Of a stretch of DNA of 64,000 nucleotides, positions 1-6,812 are shown in pieces. The stretch comes from Armatimonas sp043757465 (GTDB taxonomy: Bacteria > Armatimonadota > Armatimonadia > Armatimonadales > Armatimonadaceae), in NCBI RefSeq assembly GCF_043757465.1, contig NZ_JAYVPL010000145.1, positions 36,594-100,593 of the forward strand, in the 5' to 3' direction. A model generated the notes under the pieces. That model was not told the origin of the DNA. It did not search any database and was given only the letters and a program-made list of their open reading frames with translations. The position numbers and the translations under genes are program-made. Position 1 is the first letter of the stretch, and every line of letters begins with the position of its first letter.

Positions 1-81
1 CGCCCCGTAAAAAACAAGCCGATTCCCACGGCGTGGCCCAAGCGCTGCGAGGAGTGGCTCAAGGCGCGGGGGCTGGTGTAG
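1..81 (+). CDS. 3' end of a truncated gene of unknown function
   Basis: The window opens inside an open frame (frame 1) that ends at a TAG at 79-81. The 26 visible residues end in EEWLKARGLV. This is too little to assign a family. It reads as a genuine C-terminus because codon use is GC-rich like the neighbours and the downstream sequence turns non-coding at once. The start lies outside the window. Confidence 0.45.
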   Translation, partial: RPVKNKPIPTAWPKRCEEWLKARGLV

Positions 82-115
82 CACGGAGCCGAATTGAGCC
101 GCCCATAGAACATGG

Positions 116-154
116 GCGTCAGGAGGCGTTCCGCCACAAAATCGCTCCGCGATT
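116..154 (+). repeat. left arm of a 39-bp inverted repeat pair
   Basis: Bases 116-154 are the near reverse complement of 432-470. They differ in a 5-bp segment and at one A/C position; the inner 29 bp are otherwise identical. Each arm is itself made of two small hairpins, GGCG-TTC-CGCC and AATCGC-TCC-GCGATT. A third hairpin, GCCCAT-agaac-ATGGGC, lies just outside at about 101-117. This composite-hairpin layout resembles REP/BIME units or the ends of a small non-autonomous element. No transposase is encoded between the arms. Confidence 0.7.
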
Positions 155-175
155 GGGAAATTTGCGAGGTTTGAG

Positions 176-433
176 ATGGAAGATGAGCTACAACGGCTGC
201 GTGGGGTATGGGCTAAAGGGACGAAATGTCGCCGCGTTGCCTGAACCTTTGGGTTGCCTGAACCTTTGGGTTGGATCGAGTCGGGTGGTTACGAAATTCC
301 TCTGGCCCAGCTTAAGAAACTCCACTTGTATGGCGCTGATGGCAAGGTTCCCGTGGAGTTTCCCGAAGGCGCCACGTGGCGGGTGCTCTACCTACGCCCT
401 GAGTATTCTCGCGAAGAACAAACCACTCCCTAA
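176..433 (+). pseudogene. decayed small gene between inverted repeats
   Basis: An ATG at 176 preceded by a purine-rich GAGGTTTGAG opens MEDELQRLRGVWAKG, which meets an in-frame TGA at 242-244. The same frame then continues as EPLGWIESGGYEIPLAQLKK and on through a protein-like stretch to TAA at 431-433. The stop sits in a perfect 17-bp tandem duplication (unit TTGCCTGAACCTTTGGG, about 237-270). With one copy removed, the downstream coding frame instead joins another open frame upstream (GYGLKGRNVAALPEPLGW). I cannot tell which was ancestral. The family is not recognised. The whole remnant lies inside the 116-470 inverted-repeat pair. Confidence 0.45.
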
Positions 434-470
434 TCGCGGAGCGATTTTTTGGCGGAACGCCCCTAGACGC
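432..470 (+). repeat. right arm of the 39-bp inverted repeat pair
   Basis: This is the partner of 116-154 in inverted orientation. It contains the same two mini-hairpins, here AATCGC-GGA-GCGATT followed by GGCG-GAA-CGCC. Its outer edge lies 16 bp from the stop codon of the translin-family gene. The arm overlaps the TAA of the decayed gene at 431-433, so it may also have served as that gene's terminator. Confidence 0.7.
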
Positions 471-486
471 TGTCTTTAGCCAGCGG

Positions 487-1098
487 TCACGGCTTCAGCG
501 AGCGCATCAGGCGATCCTGCACCATCGCCATGGTGACATCACCACGGGTGCGTTCGACCACGGCGCGGAGAGCATCGCAGGTGCGGCGCAGGCCACTGGT
601 GACGGCATCCGGGAAGTCAACCGTGGCGAGGGCGGAGAGAATCTCGTCCATGGCGGTGAGCATACTCTCGGCGCGGGCGTGCTCCCCTTTGCGCAGAGCA
701 TCGAGCGCGTGGCGACGGCCCTCGGAGGCGGCTTCGGCTAGGCCATTGAGGTAGGCGGCGGCTTCAATTCCGAGCGACTCGGGCGTGGGCAAGTCCGTAC
801 CCTCGATCAGCGCGAGCAGACACGCGGCCTCGGCCAGCTCTTTATGGGCGTCTTGCACATAACCCGCGTAGAGCAGTGCCGGGTAGTCGGTAAGCGCAGC
901 GGCCACCTGCGCCGCCTCGGCTTGTGCTCCTGTAACAGCAAGACGTGCTTCGCTCAGCTCACCTCGGTGCATCGCACGGATCGCATTAGCACAGGTTCGG
1001 GTGAGCGCACGGCCATGAGCGAGTGCTTTCTCCCGCGACTGGTAGGTTTCCCCAAGCTCGTCACGCGTGGCGGAGACAATCGTGTTCAGATTCTGCAT
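487..1098 (-). CDS. translin-family protein
   Basis: This 203-aa, probably all-helical protein carries the conserved pattern of the translin family (PF01997): an N-terminal SREKALAHGRALTRT helix, the AIRAMHRGE segment, GYVQDAHKELAEAACLLALI in the middle, AYLNGLAEAASEGRRHALD, and the C-terminal GLRRTCDALRAVVERTRGD. Length matches archaeal-type translins (about 200 aa). Family members bind single-stranded nucleic acid as oligomeric rings. Bacterial copies are uncommon and their substrate is not established. It follows the membrane glycosyltransferase gene by 8 bp, with its own ribosome site (TAGGAAAA) in the gap, so the two are probably cotranscribed. No functional link between them is obvious. 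Confidence 0.85.
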   Translation of the reverse strand: MQNLNTIVSATRDELGETYQSREKALAHGRALTRTCANAIRAMHRGELSEARLAVTGAQAEAAQVAAALTDYPALLYAGYVQDAHKELAEAACLLALIEGTDLPTPESLGIEAAAYLNGLAEAASEGRRHALDALRKGEHARAESMLTAMDEILSALATVDFPDAVTSGLRRTCDALRAVVERTRGDVTMAMVQDRLMRSLKP

Positions 1099-1106
1099 AT
1101 TTTTTC

Positions 1107-2738
1107 CTACCGCCGCCAGAGAACCTGAGGCGGTGCCATACTATCGAGAAACATCTGCCGTGGCACGCTGATCTCTGTTCCATCGTCCTGACTGACGTTA
1201 GCGAGGATGTTGTCGGGCTCCGCACCCACAGGTCGCCAGCCCGCTTTCTGGAGGGCAAGGTTCTGTGGGGCTGTCTTGGGCAGACAGACCCAGTGGGCCG
1301 GATGCGCCGGATTGCCAATGAGCTTCTCTAGCTCGCCTGTCGTAACACCGACTGCCATCCGTCGCCCTGAATCAAAGTAGCGGAGCGGTGCGAACGCGTA
1401 ATTATCTAGCCCGAGATAGTAGACCGCATCGCGCGGGGGAACCTGCTTTTCAATCCAGGCCCAGCGCAAGTCCCGGTCTGTATTGGTTAGGGGCAGTAAC
1501 CAGAATGCCTTTGCATCCTTGGCGAGGAGTATCAACAGAATTGCGCCATACGCTACCCACATCACCTGAGAAAAACGTCGTTTCAGAATCTGCTGTGCCC
1601 CCTCAACAAGATAGAGATAGAACCAAGGGAAGAAGCCCGAAAAATACTGGAATCCAAAGAAAAACGCCAGCATCATCAGGGTATGTAAGACCAGATAAAG
1701 ATCCGTGAAGCGCCGTGCTCGGAGCGAGCGCATCCAGCCTATCAAGACGAACGCAGCGATAATCCACTCACACAGCTTCGCCACCCAGACCAGCCCGAGT
1801 GTTTTTAAGAACGGCCAGGGCTGCCCACCACTGGCCCGCGACCAGGGAAAGAGACTGTAGCCGACCTCGGCGGGGAATTGCTGCGCTTCAGAGAGCATGT
1901 GCTGCGCGAGTGCTATCGGCCCCGGGATTTTTACTGTCGCCCCTGCGACGGAGCGCCCTGCCAGCTCCGCCTCGTACTCGGGGCTAACCCAGTGGCCGCT
2001 GATGGCGTAGCTGCGCCAGAGCCAGGGAAACGCGAGGATTCCGAAGATCAGCGCCGTGACCACAGCGAGCCGTCGCTGTCGGGCCACGAAGAACAAGTAG
2101 AGGATGCTGCCAATCCCGAAAACAATCCCGATACGATGGCAGTAGAAGTACGCCGCCAGCAAGATCCCTAACCCTAGTCCTAGCCATTTGTGGGGTGTGT
2201 GCTGCTGCACTCTCTCTAGTAGGGTAAGGGTGCCAACCATGAGAAGCACCATCACTCCGACATTTCCCTCGAAGTTTAGCACGCGCAGAGTAATTGGGTT
2301 TAGCCCTGCGAGTATCAGAATGAGCAGTGCACATCGATGACTTGTACGTACGAGGAGCAAGCGGTAGACCAGCGGTAGACTTCCGATATAGGCTAGCATC
2401 GAGAAAATGCGGAGGGGACGTAAGAAATCCCCCGCGAATCCTATAAACGGAGCCAGCAGCAGCGAGTGCATCGGGGGGTACTTGGTCAAGAACGGCATGT
2501 CGGGATGCGAGATATCCGAGTAGCCCTGCCCCGCCGCGAGGCTCCACGCTCCGATCACTTTATAAAAGTCATCGCTGCGCTGGAGGGGCATACGAAGAGA
2601 GAAGAGCAAGCCTAATAGGATGAGAAGGCAGACACCCAGTAAGCCTAGCTTCGCGGAGCGCAGCCAGCTCGGTTGGGGGAGAGAGAAGGCGGCTCTTTCG
2701 TACTTCGCGCGTAGTGCGGCTCGCTCTGTGTCGTCCAT
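1107..2738 (-). CDS. GT-C type polytopic membrane glycosyltransferase
   Basis: This 543-aa protein has a short cytoplasmic N-terminus, a first membrane segment at about residues 30-48, and roughly ten more hydrophobic helices up to about residue 400, followed by a soluble C-terminal part of about 140 residues. The acidic pair in QRSDDFYKVIGAWSLAAG just after helix 1 matches the lipid-sugar-binding loop of GT-C enzymes (GT39/ArnT/PMT-like). Such enzymes transfer sugars from polyprenyl-phosphate donors outside the cytoplasmic membrane. The acceptor cannot be told. A second GT-C-like protein is encoded at 4885-6342. A TACAAT lies 13 nt upstream of the ATG. Confidence 0.65.
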   Translation of the reverse strand: MDDTERAALRAKYERAAFSLPQPSWLRSAKLGLLGVCLLILLGLLFSLRMPLQRSDDFYKVIGAWSLAAGQGYSDISHPDMPFLTKYPPMHSLLLAPFIGFAGDFLRPLRIFSMLAYIGSLPLVYRLLLVRTSHRCALLILILAGLNPITLRVLNFEGNVGVMVLLMVGTLTLLERVQQHTPHKWLGLGLGILLAAYFYCHRIGIVFGIGSILYLFFVARQRRLAVVTALIFGILAFPWLWRSYAISGHWVSPEYEAELAGRSVAGATVKIPGPIALAQHMLSEAQQFPAEVGYSLFPWSRASGGQPWPFLKTLGLVWVAKLCEWIIAAFVLIGWMRSLRARRFTDLYLVLHTLMMLAFFFGFQYFSGFFPWFYLYLVEGAQQILKRRFSQVMWVAYGAILLILLAKDAKAFWLLPLTNTDRDLRWAWIEKQVPPRDAVYYLGLDNYAFAPLRYFDSGRRMAVGVTTGELEKLIGNPAHPAHWVCLPKTAPQNLALQKAGWRPVGAEPDNILANVSQDDGTEISVPRQMFLDSMAPPQVLWRR

Positions 2739-2751
2739 AATATCTCTGGCG

Positions 2752-2775
2752 ATTGTACCACTGGTGGGGTACTAT
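2752..2775. promoter_or_regulatory. divergent promoter region (glycosyltransferase / TPP riboswitch)
   Basis: On the minus strand TACAAT (2752-2757) could serve the glycosyltransferase. On the plus strand TACTAT (2770-2775) lies 12 nt upstream of the TPP aptamer's P1 stem and would start the riboswitch transcript. No strong -35 is visible for either. The call rests on position and hexamer only. Confidence 0.4.
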
Positions 2776-2787
2776 CAAGGCGCAAAC

Positions 2788-2876
2788 CTGCTGGGGGAGC
2801 CCGAATAAACCGGGCTGAGAGGGCACTGAGCCGACCCCAAGAACCTGATCCGGTTAGCACCGGCGTAGGGAAGCGG
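2788..2876 (+). promoter_or_regulatory. TPP (THI-box) riboswitch
   Basis: The invariant elements of the thiamine pyrophosphate aptamer are all present in order: the GGGCTGAGAGGG arm (about 2813-2824), ACCTGATC (about 2843-2850), GGTTAGCACCGGCGTAGGGA, and a closing P1 stem formed by CTGCT (2788-2792) and AGCGG (2872-2876). There is no U-tract terminator before the first gene. ACTCC (2899-2903) is complementary to GGAGT (2934-2938), the Shine-Dalgarno of the gene at 2945, so translational control by SD sequestration is the likely mechanism. The second gene downstream is thiN, which makes TPP. Confidence 0.93.
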
Positions 2877-2944
2877 GAACCCGGTGGCTGTCTTCAGGAC
2901 TCCGTGCCGCGTTTCGCCTCTTTCCGACGCTGGGGAGTGAAACT

Positions 2945-3628
2945 ATGAAACGCGCTTTTACGCTTATTGAGCTCCTCGTCGTCATCGCAATCATCGCAAT
3001 TCTTGCAGCGATTCTCTTTCCCGTCTTTGCCCAGGCACGGGAGAAAGCACGACAAGCCTCGTGCCTCTCCAACGCCCGGCAGATCGGGCTGGGCGTCCGT
3101 ATGTATGTCCAGGACTACGACGAGACTTTTCCGATCTGGCATGCCTACTCCAAAAAAACGGCGGCGATTCACTATGGCATTGAGATAGATCTTCAGCCGT
3201 ACTTGAAAAATTTTCAGATATTTAAGTGCCCTAATGACTCTGGGGGGCCGTTCCAGCGGACGGATGTGCCAGGGACTGCCTCCTACTTTGCCGCCTATGG
3301 CTCGTCGTATTACTTCGAGCGGCGCTGCTTCTCGGTGGTCAATGGCTTCTCAATCTCCAATAATGTGCCCACCACTCGGGCTACCAGCATCGTGAGTGAT
3401 CCGAGCTACGAGCGCCCGGCGGAGAGTGTTTTAATGCGCGATGAGATGTTCCCCTGGTTCAATCCCGCAGTGGACACGCCGGGCTACTGGGGCTACCAGG
3501 GGTTTTATCAAGCCTGGCACGCGCAGGGTGGTAGCGCGATCTTTGCCGATGGCCACGCGAAGTTTCTGGTAGGCGCGGGGCAGATGCGTACGCTCTTCAA
3601 AGACCCTGCGGCGACGGTAAACTACTAG
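2945..3628 (+). CDS. prepilin-type secreted protein, DUF1559-like
   Basis: This 227-aa protein begins with a type IV prepilin/pseudopilin leader (short basic MKRA, then FTLIELLVVIAIIAILAA, with the conserved Glu five residues into the hydrophobic stretch). The segment FAQAREKARQASCLSN and a late DGHAKFLV near the C-terminus match the DUF1559 / H-X9-DG prepilin-like family of Armatimonadota and Planctomycetota. It should be processed by a prepilin peptidase and anchored or assembled at the envelope; the role is unknown. It is the first gene after the TPP riboswitch and ends 2 nt before thiN, so it appears to be under thiamine control. The start is fixed by GGGGAGT 6-12 nt upstream. Confidence 0.85.
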   Translation: MKRAFTLIELLVVIAIIAILAAILFPVFAQAREKARQASCLSNARQIGLGVRMYVQDYDETFPIWHAYSKKTAAIHYGIEIDLQPYLKNFQIFKCPNDSGGPFQRTDVPGTASYFAAYGSSYYFERRCFSVVNGFSISNNVPTTRATSIVSDPSYERPAESVLMRDEMFPWFNPAVDTPGYWGYQGFYQAWHAQGGSAIFADGHAKFLVGAGQMRTLFKDPAATVNY

Positions 3629-3630
3629 GC

Positions 3631-4272
3631 ATGCACGTCGTTTTGTGCGCCAACGCGCCGTTTTCCAGAGAGGCCATAGCGCTTCTTCGGGAGGCGGCGC
3701 AGACGGCAGAGCTTTTGGTTGCTGTAGATGGCGGCGCACGGACTTTGATGCGTTACGACCTGACCCCGCAGCTCGTCACCGGTGATGGCGACTCGCTCAC
3801 AATAGAGGAGCAAGAAGCACTCGCTGTGGCAGGCGCAGAGCTTGTTCCCACACCCGATCAAGACTTTACGGACTTAGATAAAGCTCTCGCCTATGTGATT
3901 GAGGCGAGAGGTGCGACTCGGATCACCGTCTTTGGCGCGACAGGTGGGCGGCTGGATCACACCTACTCCGTGTTCTCGGTGCTGATAAAGCACGGACGGA
4001 GCGCCCCAATAGAGCTGGTGGATGAGACCGCCACCTACGAGCTTGTGGTGGGCGAGTGGCAGAAGTCGGGAGAAAACCTAGTAGGTCGGACGCTCTCGCT
4101 ACTCGCATTTGGTCGAGTGGAAGGCATTACGATGATCGGTGTCCGGTGGCCGCTCACCGATGCCTGGCTTGCTCCTGGCCTGCGCGATGGCACTCTCAAT
4201 GAAATTAACGAAGACAAAGTGAGGGTGCAGGTCAGCTCGGGCGATTTGATTGTGATGCTACACCATCTTTAG
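3631..4272 (+). CDS. thiN: thiamine diphosphokinase
   Basis: This 213-aa protein matches thiamine pyrophosphokinase, which transfers pyrophosphate from ATP to thiamine to give TPP. Visible motifs are VAVDGGARTL (residues 29-38), TGDGDSL (49-55), the PDQDFTDLDKALAYV stretch with its acidic residues (metal/ATP site), GATGGRLDHTYS (101-112) and the C-terminal SSGDLIVML, in the family's order and normal length. It starts 2 nt after the prepilin-like gene with no separate Shine-Dalgarno, indicating translational coupling. The TPP riboswitch upstream of the pair gives feedback by the product. Confidence 0.93.
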   Translation: MHVVLCANAPFSREAIALLREAAQTAELLVAVDGGARTLMRYDLTPQLVTGDGDSLTIEEQEALAVAGAELVPTPDQDFTDLDKALAYVIEARGATRITVFGATGGRLDHTYSVFSVLIKHGRSAPIELVDETATYELVVGEWQKSGENLVGRTLSLLAFGRVEGITMIGVRWPLTDAWLAPGLRDGTLNEINEDKVRVQVSSGDLIVMLHHL

Positions 4273-4326
4273 CGCTGGATTGTTGCCATTCGATAGAGCA
4301 CTTAACCCTGTCTGAACGAAAGAGGA

Positions 4327-4875
4327 ATGTCTATGTTTGGCCCGATTATCGAAGGCGAGCGCGTCCGTTTAGTGCCGATTACAGCGGAGATGGCTCCGCT
4401 CTTTTGCGCCTGGCTCGCTGATACCGACGTGACCCGTTATTTAGGTTTGATCTACCCGCCGACCCTGGAGTTTGAGAAAGAGTGGGTGGAGAAAATCGGG
4501 CGCAACGACACGGATTTGGTGTGGGCTGTGCAGCTCAGAGAGAGCGAGAAAGTGATTGGCACCACGGGAATCCACGCGATCAACTGGCAGAACCGTAGCG
4601 CCATTACCGGGAATTTGATCGGCGCGAAAGACGAGTGGGGTAAGGGCTACGGCAGCGAGGTGGTGGCGCTGCGAACGGCGTTCGCTTTCGGGACACTGGG
4701 GCTGGAAAAACTCAAGACCCATGTCTTTGGTGCCAATATCGCCAGCCGCCGCGCCCTGGAGAAAGCAGGCTACCAGACTGTCGGAATTGCCCGTCACGAC
4801 CTCTGGCGCTTCGGGCAGTGGCACGATGCCTGGCTCGGAGAAGTGCTGCGGGACGATTGGCTCGCGAGGCAGTAA
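4327..4875 (+). CDS. GNAT-family N-acetyltransferase (RimJ/RimL type)
   Basis: This 182-aa protein is laid out like RimJ/RimL-type acetyltransferases: ERVRLVPITAEMAPLF at the N-terminus, a central beta-strand pair (VIGTTGIHAINWQNRSA), the acetyl-CoA pyrophosphate loop in AKDEWGKGYGSEVVALRTA (Gly-rich GKGYGSE), and LEKLKTHVFGANIASRRALE near the C-terminus. Members acetylate N-termini, antibiotics or small amines using acetyl-CoA; the substrate here is unknown. AGAGGA lies 4 nt before the ATG at 4327; a second ATG at 4333 is also possible. Its TAA overlaps the -10 hexamer of the next gene. Confidence 0.85.
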   Translation: MSMFGPIIEGERVRLVPITAEMAPLFCAWLADTDVTRYLGLIYPPTLEFEKEWVEKIGRNDTDLVWAVQLRESEKVIGTTGIHAINWQNRSAITGNLIGAKDEWGKGYGSEVVALRTAFAFGTLGLEKLKTHVFGANIASRRALEKAGYQTVGIARHDLWRFGQWHDAWLGEVLRDDWLARQ

Positions 4876-4878
4876 AAT
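4873..4878 (+). promoter_or_regulatory. leaderless-type -10 box for the gene at 4885
   Basis: TAAAAT lies 6 nt before the ATG at 4885, which has no Shine-Dalgarno. Transcription would start on or next to the A of the start codon. The same spacing recurs at several other genes in the window (see findings). Confidence 0.55.
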
Positions 4879-4884
4879 GAGCCC

Positions 4885-6342
4885 ATGACTGACCTGCGCC
4901 GCCCACCGCTCCTCGCCGCTCTCGCCGGGCTGCTGGCACTATTTCTCTGGGTGACCTGGCGGCAACCGCCCCGGCTTCTGGGAGATGGCTACGAGTACTA
5001 TCTCATGCTGAGATCCCTCGCTGCGCACGGTACCCCGGAGGCGAAGCCCGAGGATATTGCGGCCACGGCAGCGCTACTCAGGCCGCTGGGATTTGAGCTG
5101 CCCAATCCCCCTCCGGGCTTCTTCCCGAGCACGCGAGAGGGGCTCTACGGCTACCACTTCTGGTTTTACTCACTTTTAGGAGTTCCCCTGCGCTGGCTGG
5201 GGCTGGGTTTTAGTGCGTTCTATGGCTTGAACATCGGGCTTGTCTTGGTGACCAGCGCCCTAGTGCTGAGGTGCAGAGCCATTGCCGCGCCGCGCCGGGT
5301 CGCTCTGCTGTTGCTCTCGCTGGTTAGCCCGGTGCTCTGGTACATCAAGTGGCCTCACCCCGAGGTCTTTACCTGGTGCTGTGTCTTGCTAGCACTGGTA
5401 GGCTGGGAGGCAAAGCGCCCTGTGTGGGCGACTCTGGCGGCATCATTGGGAGCGCTCCAGAACCCGCCTGTGCTCTTTTTGTCTCTATTGATCTTTGTGG
5501 TGGCGCTTCGAGAAAAAGAAAACCGTAGTGGGAAGCGCTTGCTCGGGTTGATAGTGGCACTTGGTGTGGCATTTGTGCCGATGGCTTTCTTTTTTATTCA
5601 CTTTCAGGCCCTGAGCATGATCGCCAAAGTCGGAGGGAGCAATCCGGGGTGGATAACCCTGGAGCGTGTGGCTAGTCTTTTTGGCGATCTGAACCAGGGT
5701 CTGTTTTTCTACGTGCCTCTGCTCTTGTGTTTAGGGCTGGCCGGGATCCTCAAAGCGACACGGCAGAGGCGCTATAAACCACTCCTGCTAGGGGCCACGC
5801 TTCTGCTTTTTGCAATAGCGGCAGCTACCACAAACAACTGGAACTCTTGTTGTAGCGGGGTGATGCGCTATGGGGTATGGATGCTGCCCGTTCTTGCTTG
5901 GCTGGCTTTGGAGAGTAAGCCGAGTCGCTGGATGCTGACGACGGCGATCTGTCTTCAGGCTCTGATTGTTCTTTACGACGACCCAATGCGTAGCGAGCGC
6001 TCGCCAGGTAATGTTTTTACCTACACCGAGCACCTTCGCCTGGCACGGATGGTTCTGAACCGAGCGCCTTGGCTCTACAACCCCGAGCCGGAGATATTTG
6101 TCGAGCGCACGCTCGGCTCCGAGCCGACTCCGCCCTGGAAGCTCCCCGTGGCCTACCACGCCGGGGAGCGCATCAGCAAGATTCTGGTAGACGATGCGAG
6201 CTTCTCTCACCTGCCCGAAAAATTTATTCCGGAGCCGCTCTGGTGGGCGCAAGTCCAGAGAGAGTGCGCTGGAAAGCGAGGTTTTTTCTATCTGAACCCG
6301 CCGCCCGGTGCTGTGAAAGACAGAGAGATTAAAAAGCCATGA
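4885..6342 (+). CDS. polytopic membrane protein, probable GT-C glycosyltransferase
   Basis: This 485-aa protein has an N-terminal membrane helix (residues 8-25), the acidic loop LLGDGYEYYLMLRSL right after it, and about nine further hydrophobic segments to about residue 345, then a soluble C-terminal tail. The DGYEYY loop after helix 1 is where GT-C enzymes carry catalytic acidic residues, so a lipid-linked-sugar transferase is plausible, but no family-specific motif confirms this. It overlaps recX by 4 bp (ATGA), and a GT4 glycosyltransferase is encoded two genes later, which fits glycan work in one operon. Confidence 0.6.
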   Translation: MTDLRRPPLLAALAGLLALFLWVTWRQPPRLLGDGYEYYLMLRSLAAHGTPEAKPEDIAATAALLRPLGFELPNPPPGFFPSTREGLYGYHFWFYSLLGVPLRWLGLGFSAFYGLNIGLVLVTSALVLRCRAIAAPRRVALLLLSLVSPVLWYIKWPHPEVFTWCCVLLALVGWEAKRPVWATLAASLGALQNPPVLFLSLLIFVVALREKENRSGKRLLGLIVALGVAFVPMAFFFIHFQALSMIAKVGGSNPGWITLERVASLFGDLNQGLFFYVPLLLCLGLAGILKATRQRRYKPLLLGATLLLFAIAAATTNNWNSCCSGVMRYGVWMLPVLAWLALESKPSRWMLTTAICLQALIVLYDDPMRSERSPGNVFTYTEHLRLARMVLNRAPWLYNPEPEIFVERTLGSEPTPPWKLPVAYHAGERISKILVDDASFSHLPEKFIPEPLWWAQVQRECAGKRGFFYLNPPPGAVKDREIKKP

Positions 6343-6812
6343 CCGAGTCCGAAGCCGCCAACTACTGTGTCTGGCTTTTAGGGCAGCAGCCGCGCAGTGA
6401 AAAAGAGATCGGTGATAGGCTGACCAAAAAAGGAGCGGATGAGGAGACAATTCTTGCCGCTCTGGAGAAGCTGCGCGGCTGGGGGTACCTCGATGACACC
6501 GCGATGGCGGAGCGCTGGGTAGCCTCACGCGGCAAGACACGGGGAAAGTATCTCCTGCGCCAGGAGCTCAATCGCAAGGGTCTGGACTCTACTGAGGCAC
6601 TCGAAGGGCGCAGCGACGACGACGAGAAAGGTGCGTGCCTGTCGGCGGCGATCAAGCGCGTGGGCGAGCCGCCCAAAGACCGAAGCCGGGAAGCGCAGGC
6701 GAAGCTGTCCTCGTTCTTACAGAGGCGCGGCTTTGGCTGGGATGCGATTCGCCCTGTTCTACGCCAGCTCTATCAGGGCATTGTCGAAGACGATCTGGAC
6801 GGTGCCGAGTGA
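6339..6812 (+). CDS. recX: RecX-family regulator of RecA
   Basis: This 157-aa protein shows the three-repeat helical pattern of RecX: SEAANYCVWLLGQQPRSEKEIGDRL at the N-terminus, LEKLRGWGYLDDTAMAERWV in the first repeat, RGKYLLRQELNRKG in the second, and LSSFLQRRGFGWDAIRPVLR in the last. RecX proteins bind RecA filaments and limit strand exchange. Length is normal. recA is not in the window. The gene overlaps its neighbours by 4 bp on each side, an unusual setting for recX inside what looks like a glycosylation operon. Confidence 0.85.
   Translation: MTESEAANYCVWLLGQQPRSEKEIGDRLTKKGADEETILAALEKLRGWGYLDDTAMAERWVASRGKTRGKYLLRQELNRKGLDSTEALEGRSDDDEKGACLSAAIKRVGEPPKDRSREAQAKLSSFLQRRGFGWDAIRPVLRQLYQGIVEDDLDGAE

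Noticed and set aside
1984..2547. A 187-codon frame overlapping the membrane glycosyltransferase on the same strand
   Set aside because: The translation is low in hydrophobic order and rich in Arg/Ala/Ser, and the other frame gives well-formed membrane helices.
6635..6808. Longer N-terminus for the GT4 glycosyltransferase
   Set aside because: The extension lies within recX in another frame and gives non-family sequence. The GTG at 6809 starts exactly at the first Rossmann strand.
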